From the NCBI RefSeq assembly GCF_029051645.1, contig NZ_JAACFS010000025.1:1-64000 (forward strand): 64,000 nucleotides of DNA, written 5' to 3'. Positions 26,965-35,317 of this stretch are shown one piece after another. The translations under genes and the position numbers were made by a program. Positions within the stretch are counted from its first letter, which is position 1. Every line of letters begins with the position of its first letter. A model generated the notes under the pieces. The model was not told the DNA's origin. It was given only the letters and a program-made list of their open reading frames with translations, and ran no database searches. Source of the DNA: Bradyrhizobium sp. CSA112 (GTDB lineage: Bacteria > Pseudomonadota > Alphaproteobacteria > Rhizobiales > Xanthobacteraceae).

Positions 26965-28332
26965 ATGAGCATGACCAGATCGTCTCGGCTCATCGCAAGC
27001 GGTATCGCTGTCATGCTGATCGTCGGCGGGGCGATGGCTTTTGCGATTGTTTGGCGGCCGGTCATTCCGGCGATCGATCCCCCGACGCCGCACGCGTTCG
27101 ATGCCGCCCTGATCAAGCGCGGCCGCGATCTTGCGGCGATCGGCAATTGCAACGAATGCCACACCGTGCGCGGCGGCAAAAACTTTGCCGGAGGCCTGCC
27201 GGTGCCGACGCCGTTCGGAACGATTTACTCCTCCAACATCACACCGGATGCCGAGACAGGGATTGGCCAATGGTCGGAAGCAGCGTTCCGCCGCGCGATG
27301 CACGACGGGGTCAACCGTAAGGGCGAGCACCTCTATCCGACCTTTCCATACGATCATTTCACCCATGTTTCCGATGAGGACGACCGGGCGCTCTATGCCT
27401 TCCTGATGACGCGACAACCGGTCCATGCGCCGGCGCGCGAGAACCAGATTTTCTTTCCGCTTAATCAGCGGCCAGTCATTGCCGGTTGGAAACTGTTGTT
27501 CCTTCGCCGCGATACCTATCAGCCCGACGCGGCGAAAAGCGCCGAATGGAATCGCGGTGCCTATCTGGTCGCCGGCCTTGCACATTGCGGCGCTTGCCAC
27601 ACGCCGCGCAACAAGCTGGGCGCGGAACGCGTGAACGCCCAGTTCGCCGGCGGCGACGTCGATAATTGGCTCGCCTATGCCCTGAACGACCGCTCGCATG
27701 CGCCGGTGCCATGGGATGCCGACGCGCTCTACATGTACTTGCGCAGCGGCTGGCATCCCGATCACGGCACGGCGCGCGGGCCTATGGCACAAGTGGTCAG
27801 CAACCTGTCGTCGGTGCCGGATAGCGATGTCCGCGCCATCGCAATCTACATGGCCGACATATCAGGGGCACCGACGCCAGATCGCAAACGAGAAGGCGAG
27901 GCCGCGCTCGCGCAAGCCAGATCACCGTCTCAGGCCTCGCAGACCGACTTGGCTGGCGCGACGATCTATGCCGGCGCCTGTGCATCCTGCCATGAGACGA
28001 GCCGGCCCTTACCCTATGGCGGCGTCAATCTCGCGCTCAGCACGGCAGTCTCCAGCCCCGATCCCCGCAATCTCGCCAACGTCGTGCTGTCGGGCGTCTC
28101 AGCCGTCGAAGGCGAACGCAGCCCGATTATGCCGGGCTTCGCCGATAGCATGAACGATACGCAGATGGCAGCGCTGCTGAACTATCTACGCGCTCGCTTC
28201 AGCAAGCAGCCGGCATGGACCGGCGTTGAAAAGACCGTCGCAGATGCGCGCCGCGCCGTGACAGTCTACCTCCAGACATCGGCCGGGCCGCGCAGTGCTC
28301 CGGCCGATCCGACGCAGCGAGACAAGCCATGA
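26965..28332 (+). CDS. Membrane-anchored triheme cytochrome c (electron acceptor of a molybdenum hydroxylase)
   Basis: Predicted 455 aa from ATG 26965; the frame is open to 26890. An N-terminal hydrophobic segment (LIASGIAVMLIVGGAMAFAI) serves as signal or anchor. Three heme sites CNECH (62-66), CGACH (208-212) and CASCH (339-343) define three cytochrome c domains, as in the cytochrome subunits of alcohol, gluconate and nicotinate dehydrogenases. Its stop overlaps the start of the [2Fe-2S] subunit gene (ATGA), so the three genes 26965-31054 form one operon. It should carry electrons from the molybdenum enzyme to the respiratory chain at the outer face of the inner membrane. Confidence 0.92.
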   Translation: MSMTRSSRLIASGIAVMLIVGGAMAFAIVWRPVIPAIDPPTPHAFDAALIKRGRDLAAIGNCNECHTVRGGKNFAGGLPVPTPFGTIYSSNITPDAETGIGQWSEAAFRRAMHDGVNRKGEHLYPTFPYDHFTHVSDEDDRALYAFLMTRQPVHAPARENQIFFPLNQRPVIAGWKLLFLRRDTYQPDAAKSAEWNRGAYLVAGLAHCGACHTPRNKLGAERVNAQFAGGDVDNWLAYALNDRSHAPVPWDADALYMYLRSGWHPDHGTARGPMAQVVSNLSSVPDSDVRAIAIYMADISGAPTPDRKREGEAALAQARSPSQASQTDLAGATIYAGACASCHETSRPLPYGGVNLALSTAVSSPDPRNLANVVLSGVSAVEGERSPIMPGFADSMNDTQMAALLNYLRARFSKQPAWTGVEKTVADARRAVTVYLQTSAGPRSAPADPTQRDKP

Positions 28333-28826
28333 TGACATTGAAGGTCAATGGTCGGGAACATCAGGTCGACGCCGATCCGGACACGCCGCTGCTCTATGTG
28401 CTGCGCGATGATATCAAGCTCAACGCCGCCAAATTCGGCTGCGGGCTTGGCCAATGTGGCTCATGTGCCGTGATCGTCGACGGCACGGCCGTGCTCTCCT
28501 GCGTGACGCCGATGATCTTGCTGGAAGGCAAGCAGGTAACGACGCTCGAAGGCCTCGGCTCGGTATCCGAGCCGGCGCCGATCCAGCGTGCCTTCATCGA
28601 AGAGCAGGCGGCGCAATGCGGCTACTGCATTCCCGGCATGATGATGCGGGCGCAGGCACTGTTGCTGAAGAATTCCAAGCCGACTGATGCAGAAATCCGC
28701 GCTGCGCTCGAGCAGCATCTATGTCGTTGTGGTACGCATATGCGCATCCTGCGCGCGGTGCGCCGTGCGGCGCGGTTGATGGAGACGGCCGATGCGGCTG
28801 CGACAACCAACAGGAGCGCGCAATGA
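28329..28826 (+). CDS. [2Fe-2S] subunit of xanthine-oxidase-family dehydrogenase (IorA-like)
   Basis: A 165-aa small subunit. Plant-type ferredoxin cysteines are at C38, C43, C46 and C58 (FGCGLGQCGSC...LSC), and the second cluster has C97, C100, C132 and C134 (QCGYC and LCRCG). This matches the IorA/CoxS-type subunit that passes electrons from molybdopterin to the next carrier. It has no signal peptide, so if the enzyme is exported it must travel with the large subunit. It overlaps both neighbours by four bases (ATGA). Confidence 0.94.
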   Translation: MMTLKVNGREHQVDADPDTPLLYVLRDDIKLNAAKFGCGLGQCGSCAVIVDGTAVLSCVTPMILLEGKQVTTLEGLGSVSEPAPIQRAFIEEQAAQCGYCIPGMMMRAQALLLKNSKPTDAEIRAALEQHLCRCGTHMRILRAVRRAARLMETADAAATTNRSAQ

Positions 28827-31054
28827 ACGCCTCGCTCATTCTCGATCGTCGCCGCGTGCTTGCGGGCGGGGGTGCACTGATCGTCAGCTTCTCGCTCACG
28901 AGCGCTTTCGCGCAAGACCAGGCTCCGGCAGCGATGCCACCGCCCAAGCCTCCCGGCAGTCTCGCGGCCACGGCATACCTGGACTCCTGGATCCGCATCG
29001 ATGCCGATGGCAGCATCACGGTCTTCACCGGCAAGGCCGAACTCGGCCAAGGATTTAGGACCGCGTTCCAGCAGATCGCTGCGGAAGAACTCGATCTGCC
29101 GTTCGAATCGTTAAAGGTCATCACCGCCGACACGAAACTTACGCCGAACGAGGGCTACACGGCCGGAAGCCGCTCGATGCAGGATAGCGGTACCGCGATC
29201 AAGAACGCGGCGGCGCAGGTGCGTGAATTGCTGGTCGCGGAGGCCGCGAAGCGCCTTGATCTGCCGGCGGAAAATCTCCGAACCGAAAATGGCGCGGTGA
29301 TCTCGCCGGATGGCCGGCGGCTGTCCTATGGCGAATTGGTCGCCGCCGATATGTTGCATGTGCAGGCGCAGCCGAAATCAAGGCTCAAGGACCCTGCGAC
29401 CCTCAAGGTGATGGGCCAGCCAGTGCGACGCGTCGATATCCCTGCAAAAGTCACGGGAGGCGCGGCCTATGTGCAGGACATGCGGCTGCCGGGCATGGTG
29501 CACGCCCGTGTCGTGCGGCCGCCGAGTTATGGCGCGCAACTGACGGAGTGCGATAGTTCGGCAGTCGAAAAACTGGCCGGCGTTGTGAAAGTGGTGCGCG
29601 ATGGCAGTTTCCTGGCTGTGGTCGCCGAGAAGGAGTTTCAGTCGATCAAGGCGATGAACGCGCTGTCGTCAGCGGCGAAATGGAAAGAAAGTGCGAACCT
29701 GCCGAACCAGGACGATCTCCTGAACGTGCTGACGCATTTGCCGTCGCAGGATTCTACCGTCTTTCAGCGCAGCGATCCGTCCGTCTCTTGGGGAGAGTCC
29801 ATCGAAGCGACCTACACGCGGCCCTATCAGTTGCATGGCTCGATCGGGCCGTCCTGCGCGGTAGCGCAATTGGCTGACGATGCCATGACGGTGTGGACGC
29901 ACACGCAGGGGGTCTATCCTGATCGTCAGGCCATCGCTGAGATGCTGCGGATGCCGCCGGCCAGTGTTCGCCTGATCCATGTCGAAGGCTCCGGCTGTTA
30001 CGGTCACAATGGCGCCGACGATGCCGCGGCTGACGCCGCGCTGATCGCCCGTGCATTGCCCGGCCGCCCGGTTCGCGTGCAATGGATGCGCGAGCAGGAA
30101 CATGCCTGGGAGCCGTTCGGCCCGGCGATGGTGACGAAACTCAAGGCCTCGCTCGACAGCAACGGCAAGATCGCCGACTGGCATTTCGATGTCTGGAGCA
30201 ATACGCACTCGATGCGGCCGGGCGGCGCCGGATCGATGCTGGCGGCGCAGCACATGGCGCAACCCTTTGCCGTGCCTGCTCCCAGGCCGTTGCCACTGCC
30301 GGAAGGCGGCGGTGACCGCAACGCAATCCCAATTTACACGTTTCCCAACGCGCAGGTGGTGCACCACTTCATCCCGGCGATGCCGCTCCGAATTTCCGCG
30401 TTGCGCGCGCTGGGCGCCTATCACAACGTGTTTTCGATCGAGAGCTTTATGGACGAACTCGCAGGCCTCGCCGATGTTGACCCGGTCGAATTCCGTTTGA
30501 AACATCTTGAGGATCAGCGTGGCCGTGCCGTGATCGAAAAGGCGGCGCTGGGTTTCGGATGGAAGAGCGGCCAGAAAGCGCCGCAGGATCGCGGCTTCGG
30601 CTTTGCCTTTGCGCGCTACAAGAATCTGGCAGCCTATTGCGCCGTTGCTTCCGAGGTCGAGGTAAATCGGGAGACCGGCCGTCCACGGCTGGTCCGCGCG
30701 GTGGCGGCGGTTGATAGCGGGCAGGTGGTCAATCCGGACGGGTTGATCAACCAGATCGAAGGCGCAATCGTGCAGTCAATGAGCTGGACATTGTATGAAA
30801 GCGTTACCTTCGACGACACCAGGATAACCAGCATCGACTGGCAGACCTATCCGATCCTGCGTTTCAATGCCGTGCCGGACAGCATCGAGGTTCACATCAT
30901 CGACCGGCCGGGGCAGCCGTTCCTCGGCAGTGGCGAAACCGGGCAGGGGCCGGCGGCGGCGTCGATTGCAAACGCCATTGCCAATGCCACGGGAAAGCGG
31001 TTGCGGAATTTGCCGCTGACGCGCAAGCGCATCAAGGAGGCGATCGACGCGTAA
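28823..31054 (+). CDS. Molybdopterin-binding large subunit, isoquinoline 1-oxidoreductase/aldehyde dehydrogenase type (IorB-like)
   Basis: A 743-aa catalytic subunit. The ATG at 28823 has aggag nine bases upstream and overlaps the previous stop. The N-terminus DRRRVLAGGGALIVSFSL resembles a Tat signal, suggesting export with bound cofactor. The xanthine-oxidase-family catalytic Glu lies in GSGETGQGP (about residue 705). Single-polypeptide subunits paired with an IorA-like protein and a multiheme cytochrome hydroxylate N-heterocycles or oxidise aldehydes; nicotinate dehydrogenase has the same set. The substrate cannot be assigned. CoxE/MoxR-type genes downstream on the other strand may help mature such enzymes. 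Confidence 0.9.
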   Translation: MNASLILDRRRVLAGGGALIVSFSLTSAFAQDQAPAAMPPPKPPGSLAATAYLDSWIRIDADGSITVFTGKAELGQGFRTAFQQIAAEELDLPFESLKVITADTKLTPNEGYTAGSRSMQDSGTAIKNAAAQVRELLVAEAAKRLDLPAENLRTENGAVISPDGRRLSYGELVAADMLHVQAQPKSRLKDPATLKVMGQPVRRVDIPAKVTGGAAYVQDMRLPGMVHARVVRPPSYGAQLTECDSSAVEKLAGVVKVVRDGSFLAVVAEKEFQSIKAMNALSSAAKWKESANLPNQDDLLNVLTHLPSQDSTVFQRSDPSVSWGESIEATYTRPYQLHGSIGPSCAVAQLADDAMTVWTHTQGVYPDRQAIAEMLRMPPASVRLIHVEGSGCYGHNGADDAAADAALIARALPGRPVRVQWMREQEHAWEPFGPAMVTKLKASLDSNGKIADWHFDVWSNTHSMRPGGAGSMLAAQHMAQPFAVPAPRPLPLPEGGGDRNAIPIYTFPNAQVVHHFIPAMPLRISALRALGAYHNVFSIESFMDELAGLADVDPVEFRLKHLEDQRGRAVIEKAALGFGWKSGQKAPQDRGFGFAFARYKNLAAYCAVASEVEVNRETGRPRLVRAVAAVDSGQVVNPDGLINQIEGAIVQSMSWTLYESVTFDDTRITSIDWQTYPILRFNAVPDSIEVHIIDRPGQPFLGSGETGQGPAAASIANAIANATGKRLRNLPLTRKRIKEAIDA

Positions 31055-31066
31055 TTCTTGTCGTCC

Positions 31067-31203
31067 CTGCGAAAGTTCACCGTCGTCCCTGCGAACGCAG
31101 GGACCCATAACCACAAAAGTTTGCTGTTACACGAGGCCGCGGCCCCAGCATCGAGCAACATAGACATCTGTGGTTATGGGTCCCGGCTCAAGGCCGGGAC
31201 GAC
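31067..31203. repeat. Inverted dispersed repeat (cgtccctgcgaacgcaggga type)
   Basis: Left part cgtccctgcgaacgcaggg then acccataaccac; right part gtggttatgggtcccggctc then aaggccgggacgac. The arms are complementary over ataacca and gggac. It lies between the convergent molybdenum-hydroxylase and CoxE genes. A relative is at 35175-35297. Confidence 0.65.
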
Positions 31204-31221
31204 AGTTGTGAGTAAAGGCGC

Positions 31222-32598
31222 CTACTGGTAGCTCGCCACGATATCGGACACCGCGCGTTCGAGCTGCTTTGCGGTCGCGCATTGGCGGACCACAGTGCAG
31301 AAGGTCGAATAGCGCGGCATTTCGGAATCGCCCCAGCCCCAGGCCATGCGTCCCTCCGGATTGAGCCATACTAGCCGCTTCGACCGTTCGGCGATGCGGC
31401 GAAGGATGTCGGCGCGGGGATCGAGGTTGTTGCTGCGGGCGTCGCCGAGCACGATTACGGTGGTCTGCGGCGTGATCGCGTTCATCCACTGGCGTTCGAA
31501 ATCGTCGAAGGAATTACCGTAATCGGACGAGCCGAAGCCGACCTTGGACATGATCTCGGCCATCGCCTCTTCCGGCGATTTCGATTCCAGGACGTCGCTG
31601 ACCTCGATCAGGTGGCCGGAAAAAGCGAACGAGCGGACGTCGTCCACGACCTCATGCAGGCTGTGGATCAACAGCAGGAAGAAGTCTGACACGCGCGCGA
31701 CCGAGCCCGAGACGTCGCAGAGTGCCACGATCTTCGGCTTGTCGCGGTGCCGCCGTTTCCAGGCAGTGAGGAACGGCACGCCGCCCCAGGCGGCGTTACG
31801 CCGGATGGTTCGGCGCACGTCGAGATGACCGCGGCGCTGACGCTTGCGCGGCTTGGAGTATCGCTCGCGCAGGCGACGGGCGATCTGGCGGATCAGATGC
31901 CGCATCTGCTCGACCTGCCGCGGCTCGATCCGCGAAAGCGGCGCATTGCGCAAAATTTCGTTGCGCAGGTTTTCCGCTTCCTCGCGGCCGTACAGCATCA
32001 AGGCCTGCGAGACGGTGTCGCGGACCGTGCCGCGCAGCCCGTCCAGCGCGTTGGTCAGCCGCTCCGCTAGGGCAGGGTTGGTTGCGGCGAGATTGTCGAG
32101 ATCGTCGCGCAGGCGCTGGATGCCCATCTGGTCGAGGATGCGACCGGAGAAGATGCCGCGCTGCGTGAAATAGCGGATGTCGGGCAGCGAGGCCGCGCTC
32201 GCTGCGTTGGCGATCGCCGCCGAAATCTGGTTGCGGTCCTGCGCCAGCAGCATCTGGGCGAGCTGGCCGAGCCCCTCGGCCTGCTCGTCGCCGCCGCTGG
32301 CGTCGCCGGGTGAATCGGACGCACCGTTGGATCCTTCTGCGTCCTGCTCGTCTGCCTTGCCGTCCTCGGGTGGCGATTGCGGTTCCGGCTGATCGAAGAA
32401 CAGATCAAAGCAATCGCCGAGCGCCTTCTTCTCGTCCTGCGTCTTGGCGAGGGTCAGCAGAAATGTGTCACGCAGGATGGTGCGGTCGGTAAAACCGACC
32501 TTGGAGACGGCCCGCATCGCATCGATGCTTTCGGCCGGCGAGAGCCTCACGCCTGCGCCCCGCGCCGCACGAAAGAAGCGATGCAGGTTCTCCCTCAT
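31222..32598 (-). CDS. VWA domain protein, CoxE-like
   Basis: A 458-aa protein. A helical N-terminal domain and a long acidic, low-complexity segment (about residues 72-105, rich in Asp, Glu, Gly and Ser) precede a C-terminal von Willebrand A domain. Its metal site begins DVSGSV (about residue 294), with a conserved ALC before it and GDARSN later. This is the CoxE/DUF58-neighbour type that works with a MoxR ATPase, here encoded seven bases upstream. In Oligotropha, CoxD and CoxE help assemble the active site of the molybdenum CO dehydrogenase. Here the substrate enzyme is unknown; the nearby molybdenum hydroxylase is one candidate. Confidence 0.9.
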   Translation of the reverse strand: MRENLHRFFRAARGAGVRLSPAESIDAMRAVSKVGFTDRTILRDTFLLTLAKTQDEKKALGDCFDLFFDQPEPQSPPEDGKADEQDAEGSNGASDSPGDASGGDEQAEGLGQLAQMLLAQDRNQISAAIANAASAASLPDIRYFTQRGIFSGRILDQMGIQRLRDDLDNLAATNPALAERLTNALDGLRGTVRDTVSQALMLYGREEAENLRNEILRNAPLSRIEPRQVEQMRHLIRQIARRLRERYSKPRKRQRRGHLDVRRTIRRNAAWGGVPFLTAWKRRHRDKPKIVALCDVSGSVARVSDFFLLLIHSLHEVVDDVRSFAFSGHLIEVSDVLESKSPEEAMAEIMSKVGFGSSDYGNSFDDFERQWMNAITPQTTVIVLGDARSNNLDPRADILRRIAERSKRLVWLNPEGRMAWGWGDSEMPRYSTFCTVVRQCATAKQLERAVSDIVASYQ

Positions 32599-32605
32599 TC
32601 GTGCG

Positions 32606-33553
32606 TCACCCGAAGACGTTTTGACGCGAGGCCTTGGCGATGAAGGTCGAGACTTGAGGCATGGTGGCCTCGATATCCGCCTCGTATTTCAGGAGGACGT
32701 TGAGCGTGTCCTTGACCATCTCATGACCAAGTTCGGGCGCCTGCAGCAAGACCAGCACCCGCGCCCAGTCGATGGTCTCGCTGACCGAAGGCAGCTTCTT
32801 CAAATCGAGCGTGCGGACCTCATGGATGAAGCTCACCATCTGTCGGCGCAGCGTTTGCGAGATGCCGGGCACGCGGCTCTCGACGATCCGTTCCTCCAGC
32901 TTCTGCTCGGGGAAGCCGATGTGAAGATGGAGGCAGCGTCGCTTCAGCGCGTCGCCGAGATCGCGCTCGCTGTTCGAGGTCAGGATCACCGTCGGCGGCG
33001 CGACCGCGACCACTGTTCCGAGTTCCGGTATCGTCACCTGGAAATCACTGAGGATTTCCAGCAAGAGCGACTCGAACTCCGCATCCGACTTGTCGATTTC
33101 ATCGATCAAGAGCACGCAGCCGGCGGGTTGCTCCAGCGCCTGCAAGAGCGGCCGCGGCTCGACGAATTCCTTGGAGAAGAACACGTCGCCGAAATCGTGA
33201 AGCTGATTCAGCGCCGCTTCCAGCGTCGGGGCGCCACCCAGCACTTCGCCGAGCTTGTCCTTGAGGATCTGCGTGTACAGAAGCTGCTTGGCGTATTTCC
33301 ACTCGTAGAGCGCCTTCGCTTCGTCCAGCCCCTCATAGCATTGCAGGCGGATCATCTTCATGCCGCGCCATGCGGCGATCGCCTTCGCCAGCTCGGTTTT
33401 GCCGACGCCGGCGGGGCCCTCAACAAGGATGGGCTTTTCGATCTGCTGCGCCAGATAGACCGCGGTCGCGATCTGGCGGCTTGCAATATAGCCTTGCGCG
33501 GCAAGGCCGCTTTCCACTGCCTCGATCGAGGCCGACGGCCTGATATCAGCCAC
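32606..33553 (-). CDS. MoxR-family AAA+ ATPase (CoxD-like)
   Basis: A 315-aa ATPase starting at GTG 33553 with GGAG upstream. Walker A GPAGVGKT is at 46-53, Walker B LLIDEIDK near 148-155, and sensor 1 LTSNSERDLGDALKRRC follows. MoxR proteins act with VWA partners as chaperones that insert metals or remodel protein complexes. It is seven bases upstream of the CoxE-like gene, so they form one operon and probably one complex. Confidence 0.93.
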   Translation of the reverse strand: MADIRPSASIEAVESGLAAQGYIASRQIATAVYLAQQIEKPILVEGPAGVGKTELAKAIAAWRGMKMIRLQCYEGLDEAKALYEWKYAKQLLYTQILKDKLGEVLGGAPTLEAALNQLHDFGDVFFSKEFVEPRPLLQALEQPAGCVLLIDEIDKSDAEFESLLLEILSDFQVTIPELGTVVAVAPPTVILTSNSERDLGDALKRRCLHLHIGFPEQKLEERIVESRVPGISQTLRRQMVSFIHEVRTLDLKKLPSVSETIDWARVLVLLQAPELGHEMVKDTLNVLLKYEADIEATMPQVSTFIAKASRQNVFG

Positions 33554-33662
33554 GGGGTTTCAACTCCGAATTCGGTAAATTTCGAAATGTTCTGCCTGCG
33601 TTCCCGGCAAAGAACAAGCGCCGTTTAGGCATAAGGCGCGCGCAAGTTCCGGCATTTTCCGC

Positions 33663-34295
33663 CTAGCGCAATGCCAACCCGGTCGCCGCCTCAAGCTCGG
33701 TGATCGCCTGCGCGGCGCCAATCACCTTGATCGTGGTCATGCCCATCTCGCGTGCCGGCTTCAGGTTGACGCCGAGGTCGTCGAGATAGACGCAGTTTTT
33801 GGGGTCGACCTTCAGCGTCTCGACCATCATCCGGTAGATGCGCGGGTCGGGTTTTCGCAGGCCGATTTTTGCGGATTCGATTACATGGTCGAACAGCGCC
33901 ATCACTTCGGCGACATAGAGCGTGCGGCCGCTGGCACTGCCGATCGCGTTGGCGGGAAGGTTGTTGGTGATGCAGCCGGTCTTGAACCGTGCCTTCACGC
34001 GCTTGAGCGCCTCGACCATCTCGGGCCGCAGATCGCCCGAGAGCAGCGGTAGCACGTCCTTGCCGCGAACCGCTGCGCCCAGCGCCAGCGATTCGGCCGC
34101 AAACAATTCGTCGAAGGCTTCGATGTCGACTTCGGCACGCTCAAACTTCGCCCAGGCGTTTTCAAGATGGTTGGCGGCATTGGTGCGCCGGATGATGTCG
34201 GCGGGCAATCCGCGCTCGGTCTCGAACCGCGTAAAGGCCTCGAACGGCGAGGTAGTCAGCACCCCGCCAAAATCCCAGATCACTGCCTCGATCAT
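33663..34295 (-). CDS. HAD-superfamily hydrolase, subfamily IA
   Basis: A 210-aa phosphatase-like protein. Motif I DFGGVLTT has the nucleophilic Asp at residue 8, motif II is ITNN, motif III Lys lies in KIGLRKPDPRIY, and motif IV is VYLDDLGVNLKPAREMGM. The DFGGVL form and the cap resemble the HAD domain found in the N-terminus of ACAD10-like proteins and in haloacid-dehalogenase-like phosphatases. The substrate is unknown. It is preceded by a divergent trypsin gene. Confidence 0.9.
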   Translation of the reverse strand: MIEAVIWDFGGVLTTSPFEAFTRFETERGLPADIIRRTNAANHLENAWAKFERAEVDIEAFDELFAAESLALGAAVRGKDVLPLLSGDLRPEMVEALKRVKARFKTGCITNNLPANAIGSASGRTLYVAEVMALFDHVIESAKIGLRKPDPRIYRMMVETLKVDPKNCVYLDDLGVNLKPAREMGMTTIKVIGAAQAITELEAATGLALR

Positions 34296-34407
34296 TATTC
34301 CCTGCCTGAAAATGATGTGTTGGGGGAGCGGCTAACACGGAATGTGCGCTGGAACCAGCCCGATCCGGCGCTTGGCGATATGCGCGGCGCGGGCTATTGC
34401 TGCCGCG

Positions 34408-35169
34408 ATGAACATCCTGCCTCGCTTGATTGCCAGCCTCGCCTTGCTGCTATCCGTTCCCGCGCACGCCATCGTCGGCGGCGGCGCGCCGTCGGCGGAA
34501 GGCGTCGGCCGCTCGATCATCACCATCGTCGGCTCGCGCGGCAATTTCTGCACCGGCACATTGATCGCACCGAAACTGGTGCTGACGGCAGCGCATTGCG
34601 TGCAGCCGGGCGCCGACTATAAGATCGTCGAGTATAGCGCGGACCGGCAGCCGTCGCTGCAGGACGTCAGGACCGTCGCCATTCATCCCGGTTTCAACAT
34701 GCAGGCGATGTCGGGACATCGCGCGACGGCGGATGTCGCGTTGCTGCAATTGGCGACGCCGCCTAAGGGAAAGACGCAGGCCGCGCTCGGATTGCCCAAC
34801 ATCCCGATCAACGTCGGCAACCGTTTTACCATCGCGGGCATCGGCGTGACCGTGCGCGGCGACGGCAAGAGCGGCGGCTCCGTCCGCGTCGCCGGCCTGG
34901 TTGCGACGGGCAGGCCGGGGACGTTGCAGATCCGGCTTGTCGATCCCGTGGGGCAGGGCACGCGGGAGGGGCTTGGCGCCTGCACGGGGGATTCCGGCGC
35001 GCCTGTTTTCGAGGACAAGCAAGGCGGCCCCGTCATCGTCGGCGTCGTGAGTTGGTCGACCGGGCCGAACGGTTCGGCGGGCTGCGGCGGCATGACCGGG
35101 GTGACGCCGCTGACGCTCTACCGCGACTGGATTTTGCAGACGGCGCAGAAATGGGGTGTAGGTCTGTAA
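34408..35169 (+). CDS. Secreted trypsin-like serine protease (S1A)
   Basis: A 253-aa protein from ATG 34408 (frame open to 34342). The signal peptide MNILPRLIASLALLLSVPAHA is followed at once by IVGGGAPS, the N-terminus that inserts into the fold of active chymotrypsin-like enzymes. The triad is complete: LTAAHC (His), DVALLQLA (Asp) and GDSGAPVF (Ser). Cysteine pairs at FCTG/AHC and ACTG/GCGG are consistent with disulfides. Since IVGG follows the signal cleavage site directly, it may need no pro-peptide processing. Substrates are unknown. Confidence 0.92.
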   Translation: MNILPRLIASLALLLSVPAHAIVGGGAPSAEGVGRSIITIVGSRGNFCTGTLIAPKLVLTAAHCVQPGADYKIVEYSADRQPSLQDVRTVAIHPGFNMQAMSGHRATADVALLQLATPPKGKTQAALGLPNIPINVGNRFTIAGIGVTVRGDGKSGGSVRVAGLVATGRPGTLQIRLVDPVGQGTREGLGACTGDSGAPVFEDKQGGPVIVGVVSWSTGPNGSAGCGGMTGVTPLTLYRDWILQTAQKWGVGL

Positions 35170-35174
35170 CTACA

Positions 35175-35297
35175 TCCCGTCGTCCCTGCGAACGCAGGGA
35201 CCCATACGCTGCGGCTCATCGGCAAGGCGATGGGGTTAGTTGTCTTCGTACCAACGTGCATCGGTGGCTATGGGTCCCTGCGTTCTCAGGGACGACA
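35175..35297. repeat. Inverted dispersed repeat (second copy of the 31067 type)
   Basis: Left cgtccctgcgaacgcaggga then cccata; right ctatgggtccctgcgttctc then agggacgac. It sits between convergent genes, as does the copy at 31067-31203. Confidence 0.65.
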
Positions 35298-35317
35298 ATG
35301 ACCACCGAACCAGCCGG

